Of a stretch of 64,000 nucleotides of DNA, positions 1 through 8,755 are shown one piece after another. This DNA is from Deltaproteobacteria bacterium (GTDB lineage Bacteria > Desulfobacterota > Desulfomonilia > Desulfomonilales > Desulfomonilaceae), in contig VGSG01000011.1 in assembly GCA_016875095.1 (NCBI GenBank), positions 1 through 64,000 on the forward strand, read 5' to 3'. The notes under the pieces are model-generated. The model ran no database searches and had not been told where the DNA came from. It saw only the letters and a program-made list of their open reading frames with translations. Numbering within the stretch: the first letter of the stretch is position 1; every line of letters starts with the position of its first letter. The translations under genes were made by a program, and so were the position numbers.

Positions 1-1292
1 ATCTTCTCGCGAACCTTTTCCGTGCGGTCAGCCGGCAACTCCACCCTCTCAAGTTCGCTCAAATCCTTCGCGATCTTCTTGCCTGCCCTGCGCCCGAACA
101 CCACCAAATCCACCAGTGAGTTGCAACCCAGGCGATTTGCCCCGTGAACGGAGATGCATGCGCATTCCCCAGCAGCGTACAGCCCTGGGACCGTTTCTCC
201 GTCTGCACGCAGGACCTGGCCGTCCACGTTGGTGGGGATGCCGCCCATCATATAGTGGCAGGTAGGAGCAACCGGCACCGGGTCAGTGGCCGTATCCAGC
301 CCCAGATAGATCCTTACGAAGGAAGATATGTCGGAAAGCCTTTCCGCGATTCTTTCCTTTCCGAGATGGGTAAGATCGAGGTGAACAAAGTCTTTCCCGT
401 CTATGCCCCTGCCCTGCCCGATTTCCGTCAATATGGCCCTGCTGACCATGTCCCGGGGAGCCAAATCCTTGATGGTGGGGGCGTACTTCTCCATGAAGCG
501 TTCACCAGGGCCGTTCCGGAGCACCCCGCCCTCTCCTCTGGCCGCTTCACTGATGAGCACCCCCAGTCCATGTATGCCGGTGGGATGGAACTGCACAAAC
601 TCCATGTCCTCCAGAGGGATTCCGGCCTCGTACGCCAGAAAGACACCGTCCCCGGTATTGGCGTGGCAGTTGGAGGTCACTTTGTAGACCTTCCCAAAGC
701 CGCCGGTTGCAAGGAGAACCGCAGGCGCCTCAATCGCAAGCAAGGCGCCGGTGGCCAGTTCGTAAACGACCACGCCTGCGGTTCGACCATGCGCGAGCAC
801 CAGATCGAGAAGGTAGAACTCGGAATAGACGGTAACGCCCCTGCGGATCGCCTCACCATGCAACGTGTCCAGGATCACGCGACCTGTTCGATCGGCCGCA
901 TAGCACGCGCGTTTCACGGAGGCTGCGCCGAAATTCTTGGTGTGGCCGCCAAAAGCCCGTTGGGCTATTTTGCCTTCAGCGGTTCTGTTGAATGGGACGC
1001 CCATGTGTTCCAGTTCGTAGATGGCCCGCACAGCGTCTCCGGCAAGGACCTCCGCCGCGTCCTGGTCGGTGAGATAATCTCCTCCTTTCACCGTGTCGTA
1101 CATATGCCATTCCCACGAATCAGGCTCTTCATTGCCCAGAGCAGCGCCGATACCACCCTGAGCGGCGCCTGAATGGGATCTCGTGGGATAGACTTTGGTG
1201 ATGAGCGCCACGTCGGCCTTTCCTGCCACTTCCAGAGCGGCGCGCAGCCCCGCAAGTCCTGAACCGACCACAATCACGTCATGTCGCGCCAT
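1..1292 (-). CDS. sdhA: Succinate dehydrogenase / fumarate reductase flavoprotein subunit (3' end outside window)
   Basis: The reverse strand from an ATG at 1292 stays open to the window edge, giving about 430 residues that lack the C-terminal part. The N-terminus has the FAD-binding Rossmann glycines (VVGSGLAGLRAAL) followed by KVYPTRSHSGAAQGGIGAAL, the histidine-linked FAD region of SdhA/FrdA. Further on are HPTGIHG, SEAARGEGG and the SVHGANRLGCNSL segment typical of the family. It would oxidise succinate or reduce fumarate as the membrane complex II flavoprotein; direction cannot be told from this subunit. It lies 25 bases after gltA on the same strand, so co-transcription with citrate synthase is likely. 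The iron-sulfur and membrane subunits are not in the window. Confidence 0.95.
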   Translation of the reverse strand, partial: MARHDVIVVGSGLAGLRAALEVAGKADVALITKVYPTRSHSGAAQGGIGAALGNEEPDSWEWHMYDTVKGGDYLTDQDAAEVLAGDAVRAIYELEHMGVPFNRTAEGKIAQRAFGGHTKNFGAASVKRACYAADRTGRVILDTLHGEAIRRGVTVYSEFYLLDLVLAHGRTAGVVVYELATGALLAIEAPAVLLATGGFGKVYKVTSNCHANTGDGVFLAYEAGIPLEDMEFVQFHPTGIHGLGVLISEAARGEGGVLRNGPGERFMEKYAPTIKDLAPRDMVSRAILTEIGQGRGIDGKDFVHLDLTHLGKERIAERLSDISSFVRIYLGLDTATDPVPVAPTCHYMMGGIPTNVDGQVLRADGETVPGLYAAGECACISVHGANRLGCNSLVDLVVFGRRAGKKIAKDLSELERVELPADRTEKVREK

Positions 1293-1317
1293 TACTTCCC
1301 CGGGCTTCGTTCGGCGG

Positions 1318-2502
1318 CTAGATATCTCGCGCCTCTGGGTCCTGATACTCACACCCCATGAGACCACAGTAATTGCCCACATACTCGGCCTGCGGCCGGT
1401 ACAATGCGGGTTTCTCTTGAGCTTCCGCGAACTTCTCTTCAATAATGTGACTGCACCATCCTGCGATTCTGGAGATCGCAAAAATGGGCGTAAACAAATC
1501 CCGAGGAATCCCCATCATGTGATAGACGGGCGCGCTGTAGAAATCCACATTCGGTCTGATCTGAGTCTTGCCGCGTCGGTCGAATTCCTCCACCGCGACC
1601 TTCTCCAGGAGCTTAGACATGCGGTCCCACTTTTCCATGCCCTTGGTCTTGCCTAGCCGGGTGGCCATGTCCTTGAGAAAGAGCGCTCTGGGGTCCATGG
1701 TGTGATAGACCGCGTGCCCCATACCCATGATGCGATCTCCGCGCTCAATGCGGTCCCGAACCCAGCCCGCGATGTCCTCCATTCCGTCCAGTTCCAGCAT
1801 CATCTCCATGACCCGCATGTTTGCGCCTCCATGAAGGCTGCCCGACAGAGCGCCTATACCCGCGGCGACCGCGGCGTACATGTGGGCTCGGGTAGAGCAA
1901 ACCTCGCGACAGGCAAAGGTCGATGCGTTGAACGTATGGTCCGCGTGGAGAATGAGACAGACATCCAGGTCGTGAGCAGTCTGCTCATCGGGTTTTTCGC
2001 CCGTCAATTGCCAGAGAAAATTCGCGGCGTGCGAGAGCGAGTCGTCCGACGGCAACGGCTCTTTGCCCTGCCGTATTCGATGCCAGGCCGCAGTGACCAC
2101 GGGAAGGCGCGCAATGAGGCGTATGGCCTTACGCACGTTCGCTTCTCTCGTCTCCACCGTGAGATCCGGGTCCGCCGGCGCCAGAAGCGGCGCCGCGGCC
2201 TGCAGCACGTCCATGGGCTCGGCTGTGGCAGGCAATTGCTTCAGGCAGCCGTGTAGGTACTCCGGAGCTTCTCTGGCCTGACTCACCTGCTGGGAGAACT
2301 CCTCCAGTTGGGTTGGGGTGGGAAGCGCTCCGTTGAGGAGAAGGAACGCGGTTTCCAGGAATGTGGACCGCTGGGCCAGTTCCTCGATCCTATACCCCCG
2401 ATAGATCAGCACGCCTTTGTCGCCGTCGATGAAGCTGATCTTGGTGTCCGCCACCGTCACGCCTCTGAGACCGATATTCTTGACGCTGACTGTCTCTTGC
2501 AT
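1318..2502 (-). CDS. gltA: Citrate synthase
   Basis: About 394 residues. It condenses oxaloacetate and acetyl-CoA to citrate in the cytoplasm. The family signatures are all present: ADHTFNASTF and GSLHGGAN around the first active-site histidine, MGMGHAVY with the second, and NVDFYSAPV with the catalytic aspartate. The length fits the short bacterial dimeric type rather than the 430-residue enterobacterial hexamer. The start at 2502 is preferred over an in-frame ATG 24 bases upstream because AGGAGAAGAAAGG lies just before it. It sits between rubrerythrin upstream and sdhA downstream on the same strand, so a TCA-cycle grouping with sdhA is plausible. Confidence 0.96.
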   Translation of the reverse strand: MQETVSVKNIGLRGVTVADTKISFIDGDKGVLIYRGYRIEELAQRSTFLETAFLLLNGALPTPTQLEEFSQQVSQAREAPEYLHGCLKQLPATAEPMDVLQAAAPLLAPADPDLTVETREANVRKAIRLIARLPVVTAAWHRIRQGKEPLPSDDSLSHAANFLWQLTGEKPDEQTAHDLDVCLILHADHTFNASTFACREVCSTRAHMYAAVAAGIGALSGSLHGGANMRVMEMMLELDGMEDIAGWVRDRIERGDRIMGMGHAVYHTMDPRALFLKDMATRLGKTKGMEKWDRMSKLLEKVAVEEFDRRGKTQIRPNVDFYSAPVYHMMGIPRDLFTPIFAISRIAGWCSHIIEEKFAEAQEKPALYRPQAEYVGNYCGLMGCEYQDPEARDI

Positions 2503-2781
2503 GACCTTTCTTCTCCTGCTTGGCAAAATGAAAGGACCTGTGGCGCGCAGGCGTTCATTCGAGGCTGCGCAGCAGCTTTCGCGCCATTCCGGCGGAAAGC
2601 CTGCCCCGGGCTTGAACGGGGGCCGGCATCCGGTCTAGAGTTCCGCGCGGAGTGGACCTCGGCGCCTGCCTCGGACTCCGATCCGGGGTTCGCCGGGGCG
2701 CCGCGGTTCCTCTCCGATCAACGAATTGAATTCACGTGGGTTGATCCGCCAAATGAACGGTTACGCCTACGGCGCATACTG
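2503..2781. other. GC-rich intergenic stretch, no gene seen
   Basis: This 279-base gap between rubrerythrin and gltA has no supported ORF on either strand. It contains fragments resembling the dispersed palindromic repeats found elsewhere in the window, for example GCCATTCCGGCGGAAAG near 2581 and GGGGTTCGCCGGGG near 2684. It probably also holds the gltA promoter, but no convincing -35/-10 pair stands out. Confidence 0.5.
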
Positions 2782-3285
2782 TCAATCAACTTTGCTGAAG
2801 AGCTCTTTCTTCGCGCTGCACACAGGGCATTTGTCCGGTGGGGCTCCCGCGATGGTGTACCCGCATCTTTCGCAGATATACCAGTCATTCACAGCAATAT
2901 CTTTTCCGCCTTCGACGGACTTGATGGCCTCCTGATAAAGCCCACCATGCACCTTCTCCACTTCATTGGCCCAGTGAAAGGACTGGAGCGCTTTGCCCTG
3001 GTTCTCCTCTTTGGCCTTGGCAACAAAATCCGGGTACATGTTCGTGAACTCGTAATGCTCGCCGCCGAATGCCTCCTTGAGGTTTTCCAGAGTGGCCTTA
3101 ATTCCTCCCAGCACACCGAGATGGTTATGCGCATGGACCGTTTCCGCGGCCGCGGCGGCCCGAAAGAGGCGCGCTACTCCCGGAAAACCATCCGCATCCG
3201 CCTTCTTGGCAAAAGCGAGGTATTTGCGATTCGCTTGAGATTCCCCCGCAAACGCGGCCTTCAAATTCTTTTCACTTTCGCTCAT
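2782..3285 (-). CDS. Rubrerythrin
   Basis: A 167-residue protein with the classic two-domain layout. The N-terminal ferritin-like four-helix diiron domain carries GESQANRKY and the EVEKVH glutamates (about residues 1-135). The C-terminal rubredoxin-like domain has CERCGY and CPVC cysteine pairs that bind one iron (about 136-167). Rubrerythrins reduce hydrogen peroxide in the cytoplasm of anaerobes, which fits an anaerobic host. A strong AGGAGGAG site precedes the ATG. The gene lies between gcdA and gltA on the same strand with gaps of 70 and 279 bases, so it may be read alone or through from gcdA. Confidence 0.96.
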   Translation of the reverse strand: MSESEKNLKAAFAGESQANRKYLAFAKKADADGFPGVARLFRAAAAAETVHAHNHLGVLGGIKATLENLKEAFGGEHYEFTNMYPDFVAKAKEENQGKALQSFHWANEVEKVHGGLYQEAIKSVEGGKDIAVNDWYICERCGYTIAGAPPDKCPVCSAKKELFSKVD

Positions 3286-3355
3286 GACTCCTCCTTTTCG
3301 ACACTAAGCAATTCTCGAGCCGACCGGATCAGGATATCCGATCGCCTCGACCCCA

Positions 3356-5089
3356 TCAACCCTTGATAATCCGCGGCAGCATCATTTGATGGTGCGGACA
3401 AATCGAATTGGGATTCTGATACACACATCCCGCGAAAGCGGCCATGTACTTTCGCATATCCCGGAACGATACAACTTCGTCAACAAAACCCCTCTTGGCG
3501 CAATAGATGGGTCGCGAGTTATCGTAATACTGTTGCGCCAGATCATTCATCTTGTCGATGACCGGCTGCAGCGGACGTCCCCCGTCCTTCTCCTTAACCA
3601 GCCTTCGAGCGAAGGAGGCTGCGGCTGCCGTCTCACCGTGCATCACGTAGATTTCCGTGGTCGGCGTGCCCAGGGTGAAGACGCAGTGATTGTTCGCGGT
3701 CGGCCCACCCATGATGTAATGGGCCGCCGCAGTGCCTTTGCGCAGGACAACGAGCATCATAGGCACGTCGGTCTGCTCGATGGAATAAATCAATGACTGA
3801 CCGAGTCCCAGCAGTTCAGCCTTTTCCGCGATGTCTCCCACATCGATGCCGGAGGTGTCCTGGAACCAGACAATGGGAATCCGATCGCGACCGCACAGGG
3901 TAACGAATTCATTCATCTTGACCAGGCCCTGTCGGTACAGCTTTCCGCCGATTCCCGGATACGGCGCGTATTCCGGGTAACCCGGAGGAAGGAATCCCTG
4001 CTTGTTTCCGATGATCCCCACCAGGAGCCCGTCTATCTTGACCAATCCCGTGTACGCTTCGGGACCGTACTCCGGTTTGAATTCCATGTGCTCGCTGCCG
4101 TCGGTCAGTCGGGCAAGCACCTCTTCAAAGCTGTACACCATCTTTTGATTGAACGGGATCAACACATCCAGGTCCTCCGGGCCGAAGCGCGGCTCAACCG
4201 GCTGGGCGACGCGGAAGAATCGCGGATCGTACGCAGGGATCATGTCCACATATTCTTTGATAGCTTCGAGAACATCTTCTTCGGTCTCATACACAGCTCG
4301 GAAGAAACCTGTGTGGTCGTAATGTATCTGAACACTGCCAGGCGGCACCTCCTTGAAGTGCCGGGTCGCTTCGATGAGCAGTTCCGCTCCCTCGGCGTCA
4401 AAGTGACCTTTCGGACTCATCCCGCTTACGATGCCGCCACCGCCAACCGCGATGTTGCAGTCTTTGTGGGCAAGGAGAATCGTGGGGCTGATCCCGTGAT
4501 AACCTCCGCCGGCGGGGTTGGTCCCGTAAATGCCCGCGACGACCGGAATACCCAGCTTTTCAAGCTCTGAATGCCGGAAAAACGTGGTTCCGCCCCCTCT
4601 GCGGTCCGGATAGACCTCTTGCTGCTGGGTAAGCTTGACTCCGGAGCAGTTCACGAGCCACACCAGCGGTATCCGTAGGCGCTTGGCTATATCGGTTGCT
4701 CGAAGCACGTTTTCCGATTGACCGGGCACCCAGGCGCCGGCAAGGACCTTGTTGTCAAAACCGATTACGACAGCCCACTTGCCTCGGATCTTGGCAAGCC
4801 CGTCGATGACTCCCGTGGTCCCTTCCTCATTGTTCGCGGGATTGAAAATCGTATGAAGCGGGCGCCAAGTTCCGGGATCGATCAGCTTCTCCAATCTTTG
4901 GAATAGTGTTAGCTGGCCACGTTCGTTGATCTTTTTGGCCGCCAGGCCCGCGTTCTTGACTTTCTCGATTTCAGCGGCAAGGAGGGTCTCCACCTCTTTT
5001 ATTAGAGCCACATTCTCCGCCGCTTGGTTGATCTTTGATTCCCTAAGAGCCTTGCCGATGGGGGTCATTTCCTCGAAATACGGTCTCAT
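3356..5089 (-). CDS. gcdA: Glutaconyl-CoA decarboxylase, alpha (carboxyltransferase) subunit
   Basis: 577 residues. The whole length resembles the Acidaminococcus GcdA carboxyltransferase. Matching blocks are MRPYFEEMTPIGK at the start, TWRPLHTIFNP, LAGAWVPGQSENVLRA, VYPDRRGGGTTFFRHSELE, GIYGTNPAGGGYHGISPT, and the C-terminal NPNSICPHHQMMLPR. It transfers the glutaconyl-CoA carboxylate to a biotin carrier; in known systems a membrane beta subunit then pumps sodium. The start at 5089 has GGAGGGAGG directly upstream; an earlier in-frame ATG is less likely. No gcdB, gcdC, gcdD or biotin-carrier gene is next to it here. Assignment to glutaconyl-CoA rather than another acyl-CoA is from overall similarity. 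Confidence 0.9.
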   Translation of the reverse strand: MRPYFEEMTPIGKALRESKINQAAENVALIKEVETLLAAEIEKVKNAGLAAKKINERGQLTLFQRLEKLIDPGTWRPLHTIFNPANNEEGTTGVIDGLAKIRGKWAVVIGFDNKVLAGAWVPGQSENVLRATDIAKRLRIPLVWLVNCSGVKLTQQQEVYPDRRGGGTTFFRHSELEKLGIPVVAGIYGTNPAGGGYHGISPTILLAHKDCNIAVGGGGIVSGMSPKGHFDAEGAELLIEATRHFKEVPPGSVQIHYDHTGFFRAVYETEEDVLEAIKEYVDMIPAYDPRFFRVAQPVEPRFGPEDLDVLIPFNQKMVYSFEEVLARLTDGSEHMEFKPEYGPEAYTGLVKIDGLLVGIIGNKQGFLPPGYPEYAPYPGIGGKLYRQGLVKMNEFVTLCGRDRIPIVWFQDTSGIDVGDIAEKAELLGLGQSLIYSIEQTDVPMMLVVLRKGTAAAHYIMGGPTANNHCVFTLGTPTTEIYVMHGETAAAASFARRLVKEKDGGRPLQPVIDKMNDLAQQYYDNSRPIYCAKRGFVDEVVSFRDMRKYMAAFAGCVYQNPNSICPHHQMMLPRIIKG

Positions 5090-5199
5090 CCCGAATCCTC
5101 CCTCCAGTCTCACCATGTCATGTGGAGATAGCAAAGTCTGAGATTAGCAACTTCCGAACCGCTTTTCAAGCGTTACACCACAGAAAAAAGGACTCGGCC

Positions 5200-5290
5200 C
5201 GTCATTGCGACCGCAGCGATGCGATCTCACGGCGCACCAAATCCAGCGCCGGAGAATGTCCTGCGGGCTCGCTTCGCTCCTCGCAATGAT
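5200..5290. repeat. Dispersed palindromic repeat bounded by GTCATTGCGA / TCGCAATGAT
   Basis: A 91-base intergenic element whose ends, GTCATTGCGA at 5201-5210 and TCGCAATGAT at 5281-5290, form a terminal inverted repeat with one mismatch. A related sequence begins at 37097. This resembles the small non-coding repeats often seen between genes in environmental Proteobacteria. It carries no ORF. Confidence 0.6.
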
Positions 5291-5346
5291 ACTGACCTGG
5301 GTGTCGGCTAACTCAACCGTATGAAAACCTGTTGCAAGATTCTACG

Positions 5347-6144
5347 TTAGTATCGGCGGCTGCCATCCTCGTCCGGTTGGATGGAGTGTTCGGAAAGCTC
5401 ATCAGCGGAAAACTCGGTCTTGCCGGATGGTATGCTCCTCAGTGGTGGAAAGAGCCCTTTGAATCTATGCGACCGCGCCTCCATCTCATCAGGCGCGTGA
5501 AGAGACCAATACGGAGTGCAGTCTTCTTCCTCGATGAGCACCGTGAGCAGAAGCGCGGGATATCTGTACCGAGGGTTGTTCCCAAGAAAAGTAAGCATCT
5601 CCTTGCCTCGGAGAAACGCCCCGCGGCGTCTGCTGATTTCACCGAGAAGGTACATCACCATACCGGGGTCACCCTTGGTCAGTCCTCTCCGGAGCGCGTC
5701 GTCGAGGTAACGGTCCGCGGCCTCGAGCAGTTCGTCTTCCGTGTCGAGGCAACGCAGCTCGCGCGCCACCCAGGAGCCTTTGATGCACAGCCCGCCCAAG
5801 TCGCGGGGATTGAGACCCCGAGCCTGAAACACGGCGATGAGAGACACCCAACCTCGCGCGGGGAGTTCCTCTTCAGAATGGGGCTTGAATGTGTTTATAT
5901 ACTCTTTGGTGCGGACTAGGGTCCGTACCTGCCCCGGCATGCGACTCCCGAAGTCTTGAGACATACCGGTGAACAGGCAATTTGGACACGTGGCGATTTC
6001 CGAGGAAAGTCCGGTGTCTCGGGGGAGGAAGCGAAAATCGAGACCATAGCCGAAAACCGGACCGTTTTCCGTGGTCGTTTTTATTTCATGCGAGAAGCGC
6101 TGGGAGCAGATGGGACAGGCAAGAAGCAACGACGAATTCCTCAC
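5347..6144 (-). CDS. DUF2225 family protein
   Basis: 265 residues. It starts at a GTG preceded by AGGAGGGTTGC. Two CPxC-type knuckles, CPIC near residue 10 and CPNC near residue 53, suggest a bound metal at the N-terminus, followed by a helical TPR-like region (about 100-220). This arrangement is that of the DUF2225 family found in Firmicutes and Desulfobacterota; its biochemical role is unknown. The gene is monocistronic here and divergent from the helicase gene at 6310, with a 165-base shared upstream region. Confidence 0.75.
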   Translation of the reverse strand: MRNSSLLLACPICSQRFSHEIKTTTENGPVFGYGLDFRFLPRDTGLSSEIATCPNCLFTGMSQDFGSRMPGQVRTLVRTKEYINTFKPHSEEELPARGWVSLIAVFQARGLNPRDLGGLCIKGSWVARELRCLDTEDELLEAADRYLDDALRRGLTKGDPGMVMYLLGEISRRRGAFLRGKEMLTFLGNNPRYRYPALLLTVLIEEEDCTPYWSLHAPDEMEARSHRFKGLFPPLRSIPSGKTEFSADELSEHSIQPDEDGSRRY

Positions 6145-6309
6145 GCAACCCTCCTGGAAACTGTTACACTTCCTGGCGACCTTGGCCGGGAGACCAGGAC
6201 TTCGCTACCATATCACAAATGACCGCTTTTTTCCAGGATTTTCTTGATGATGTGCTTTTCGTCTTTTGAGAAACAGACCAAAATGATTGGCTTTCGTGCT
6301 GATTGAGTT

Positions 6310-8244
6310 ATGGAGAGAAAATCCGCGGTGACTTCTCATATCGACTACGAGCGAGACCTCAACCCCGCGCAGTTGGAAGCGGTCACGACGCCGGGCGGAC
6401 CTGTGCTCGTCATCGCGGGAGCCGGATCAGGAAAGACCCGCACCATCGTGTACCGCGTCGCGTGGCTTGTCGAGCAAGGGGTCGATCCCGCGTCCATACT
6501 GTTGCTCACCTTCACCCGCAAGGCCGCGGAAGAAATGCTCAGTCGCGCGTCTCGCCTGCTTGACACAAGGGTTGCCAAAGTCTCCGGCGGGACTTTTCAC
6601 TCCACCGGGAATCTGATCCTGAGACGCTACTCGACTCGACTGGGATTCGATCAGGCCTTTTCCATCATGGATCAGGGCGATTCCATAGAGGCCATCGACC
6701 ACATCAGGCATACCATTACTCCACCCATCCCTGACCTGAAGGATTTCCCCAGGGCAAGGACCCTCGCGGACATCTTCAGCCACGCGTCAGGCGCCGGAGG
6801 CGGTCTGGAGCGCTCGGTGGAGCTTCGGAGCCCCCATTTCATCCAGAACGTGGCTGACATGGAGCGCGTCCGTGGAGAGTACGAAAGATATAAAAAAGCT
6901 AACAACCTGATGGATTATGATGACCTGCTCTCGTGGACGATCCGCCTTTTGGAAGATCATGACCGAGTCCGGGCAGACATCTCGAATCGCTGGCGGCACC
7001 TGCTGGTGGATGAGTACCAGGATACCAACAAACTCCAGGCGCACCTCCTCAGGCTACTTGCGTCGGAGCACGACAATGTGATGGTCGTGGGGGACGACTC
7101 GCAGAGTATTTACTCGTTCAGGGGCGCGGATTTCCGCAATATCATGGAGTTCCCGAATCTCTTCCCCGGAACCCGAATCATCAAGCTCGAGGAGAACTAC
7201 AGAAGCACCGCGCCCATCCTGGCGCTCACCAACCGCATTATCTCCGGCGCCTCCGAGGGGTATGAGAAGAGACTCTTCACAAAGACGGAAGGCGGGTCAT
7301 TGCCCATTGCGGCGCGTCCCTCCAGCGAGCGCGACCAGAGCCGGTTCGTGATTCAATGTCTCTCCGAACTGGGAGACGCGGGCATCCCGCTCAATGAGGT
7401 CGCGGTGCTCTTCCGAGCCGGATTCCACTCTTTTGACCTGGAAGGCGAATTGACCCGCAACCGGATCGACTATGTGAAATACGGGGGGTTCAAGTTTCTG
7501 GAGAGCCTTCACATCAAGGACGTGCTCGCTCACCTCAAGGTGACAATCAACCCCCGCGATCGCCTCGGTTGGGCGCGAATCTTGAAGATACTGCCGGGTG
7601 TGGGCATCAAGACCGGCATGTCGCTGGCAAACACCATAGCGGAACAGGGCCTGCCCGCCCGGGCATCCGAACTGGTTCCAAGCTCCCGCAAGTACTCGGG
7701 AGCGCTGGACGAGCTTCTCGAACTGATTCACGATCTGAGGAACGGCGCCGATACGATCTCCGAGAAGGTGGATCGGGTGAATCGGCGCTATTTCCCCTTC
7801 CTGAAACAGAATTATGACAATTACCCAAAGAGAATGCGGGATCTGGAGCAGCTCGCGGATCTCACGGTCCCGTACAAAAGCCTGAATCGCTTCCTCAATG
7901 ATATGGCCCTGGAACCTCCCGACGAAGAGGCATCAGGCTCCGGACCGGGTTCGAACACGGTTGTTCTTTCCACGATACACTCAGCCAAGGGCCTTGAATG
8001 GCATACCGTGATCATCATTTGGGCGGCTGAAGGCAAGATACCTTCTCCCATGGCGTCCACCTCTCCCCACGAGATCGAAGAAGAGAGGCGGCTGATTTAC
8101 GTGGCCGCCACCAGGGCCAAACGCAATCTGGTTGTGTGCGCCCCTCGCACTCAACTGGATCGGGTAAGGGGAGTTATACCCGCGCGGCTCTCCCGATTTT
8201 TTGAAGAGATCCCTGACGAGTACTTCCGGGCAGTCTCTTTGTGA
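6310..8244 (+). CDS. UvrD/Rep/PcrA-family ATP-dependent DNA helicase (superfamily 1)
   Basis: 644 residues with the full motif set of 3'-5' SF1A helicases. Motif I is GAGSGKT (about 37-43), Ia LLTFTRKAAEEM, II DEYQDTN (about 233-239), III GDDSQSIYSFRGA, IV EENYRS, V STIHSAKGLEW (about 552) and VI VAATRAKRNL. These proteins unwind DNA in repair or replication restart. It is shorter than E. coli UvrD (720) and lacks a long C-terminal tail, so a Rep/PcrA-like assignment is as good as UvrD. The ATG has no strong ribosome-binding site; other starts nearby are possible. The tRNA-Ser gene follows 67 bases downstream. Confidence 0.93.
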   Translation: MERKSAVTSHIDYERDLNPAQLEAVTTPGGPVLVIAGAGSGKTRTIVYRVAWLVEQGVDPASILLLTFTRKAAEEMLSRASRLLDTRVAKVSGGTFHSTGNLILRRYSTRLGFDQAFSIMDQGDSIEAIDHIRHTITPPIPDLKDFPRARTLADIFSHASGAGGGLERSVELRSPHFIQNVADMERVRGEYERYKKANNLMDYDDLLSWTIRLLEDHDRVRADISNRWRHLLVDEYQDTNKLQAHLLRLLASEHDNVMVVGDDSQSIYSFRGADFRNIMEFPNLFPGTRIIKLEENYRSTAPILALTNRIISGASEGYEKRLFTKTEGGSLPIAARPSSERDQSRFVIQCLSELGDAGIPLNEVAVLFRAGFHSFDLEGELTRNRIDYVKYGGFKFLESLHIKDVLAHLKVTINPRDRLGWARILKILPGVGIKTGMSLANTIAEQGLPARASELVPSSRKYSGALDELLELIHDLRNGADTISEKVDRVNRRYFPFLKQNYDNYPKRMRDLEQLADLTVPYKSLNRFLNDMALEPPDEEASGSGPGSNTVVLSTIHSAKGLEWHTVIIIWAAEGKIPSPMASTSPHEIEEERRLIYVAATRAKRNLVVCAPRTQLDRVRGVIPARLSRFFEEIPDEYFRAVSL

Positions 8245-8262
8245 TCGAAAAGGCCAAAAGCC

Positions 8263-8289
8263 TTGACAGAACGGGGAAATACCCATAAT
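8263..8289 (+). promoter_or_regulatory. Sigma-70-like promoter for tRNA-Ser(GCU)
   Basis: A perfect -35 TTGACA lies at 8263-8268. A -10 candidate CATAAT is at 8284-8289 (spacer 15), or TAATCT two bases further (spacer 17). The tRNA begins about 22 bases after the -10. Confidence 0.65.
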
Positions 8290-8311
8290 CTTTAGTTGTC
8301 GGCTTTCGTGC

Positions 8312-8404
8312 GGAGAGATGACCGAGAGGCCGAAGGTGCTCGCCTGCTAAGCGAGTGTAGGGTGTTGAGCTCTACCGAGGGTTCGAATCCCTCTCTCTCC
8401 GCCA
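8312..8404 (+). tRNA. tRNA-Ser (anticodon GCU)
   Basis: The acceptor stem GGAGAGA at 8312 pairs with TCTCTCC ending at 8400, followed by discriminator G and an encoded CCA at 8402-8404. The anticodon loop is CTGCTAA between the arms CTCGC and GCGAG, giving anticodon GCU. A long variable arm, typical of a class II tRNA, and the T-loop GGTTCGAATCC are visible. It reads AGC/AGU serine codons. Confidence 0.97.
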
Positions 8405-8447
8405 CTCCTCATATTAACCTCCTTGTGGTAGCTGGTAATTCCGGCGC

Positions 8448-8526
8448 GCGGCGGGCTGGGGATCTCCTTCACTTCGGACGACCCAAGGCCGCCGGACTTT
8501 CGTTAGGGAGATCCCCAGCCCGCCGC
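8448..8526 (+). repeat. Structured palindromic repeat, copy A
   Basis: A perfect 20-base inverted repeat: 8448-8467 pairs with 8507-8526. The outer stem is GC-rich and encloses a 39-base loop with a weaker inner CGG/CCG pairing. The central 69 bases (8453-8521) align without gaps to the reverse complement of 38787-38855 at about 78 percent identity, including a compensatory change in the outer stem. No coding potential. It lies 43 bases downstream of tRNA-Ser(GCU). Confidence 0.75.
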
Positions 8527-8755
8527 AGTAACCATCTCACTCACTTGAAAGCGCATTCTTAAGAAGTCGCTCGGCGCGAGGCGTCGGGGGTGGGGTTTGC
8601 GTATGGGGATGTTTGGAGGGGAGATGAGTCTCCCTTCCAATTTATTGAGCAACGACGCGCTCTTGGGGCTCATCTCCGAGGCGAAGCCCCGGAGCGCCGG
8701 CCGAAGCCGAGCGCTTTCATGATTCGCTGTAGCTATCTGACTATGGCAGTTGGTA
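8527..8755. other. Gene-free stretch with a second inverted repeat
   Basis: No supported ORF. It contains an imperfect structure with GGAGATGAG at 8620-8628 and CTCATCTCC at 8669-8677, enclosing 40 bases and followed inside by TCTCCCTTC, which recalls the conserved block of the 69-base repeat. A 17-base exact match, TGAAAGCGCATTCTTAA at 8546-8562, recurs at 35292-35308. Confidence 0.5.

Noticed and set aside
144-1172. A long plus-strand ORF over the first kilobase
   Set aside because: It is the shadow of sdhA on the minus strand, whose translation carries unmistakable flavoprotein motifs.
8404-8755. Considered as an integration site or island boundary beside tRNA-Ser
   Set aside because: No integrase, no direct repeat of the tRNA 3' end, and the neighbouring genes look chromosomal.
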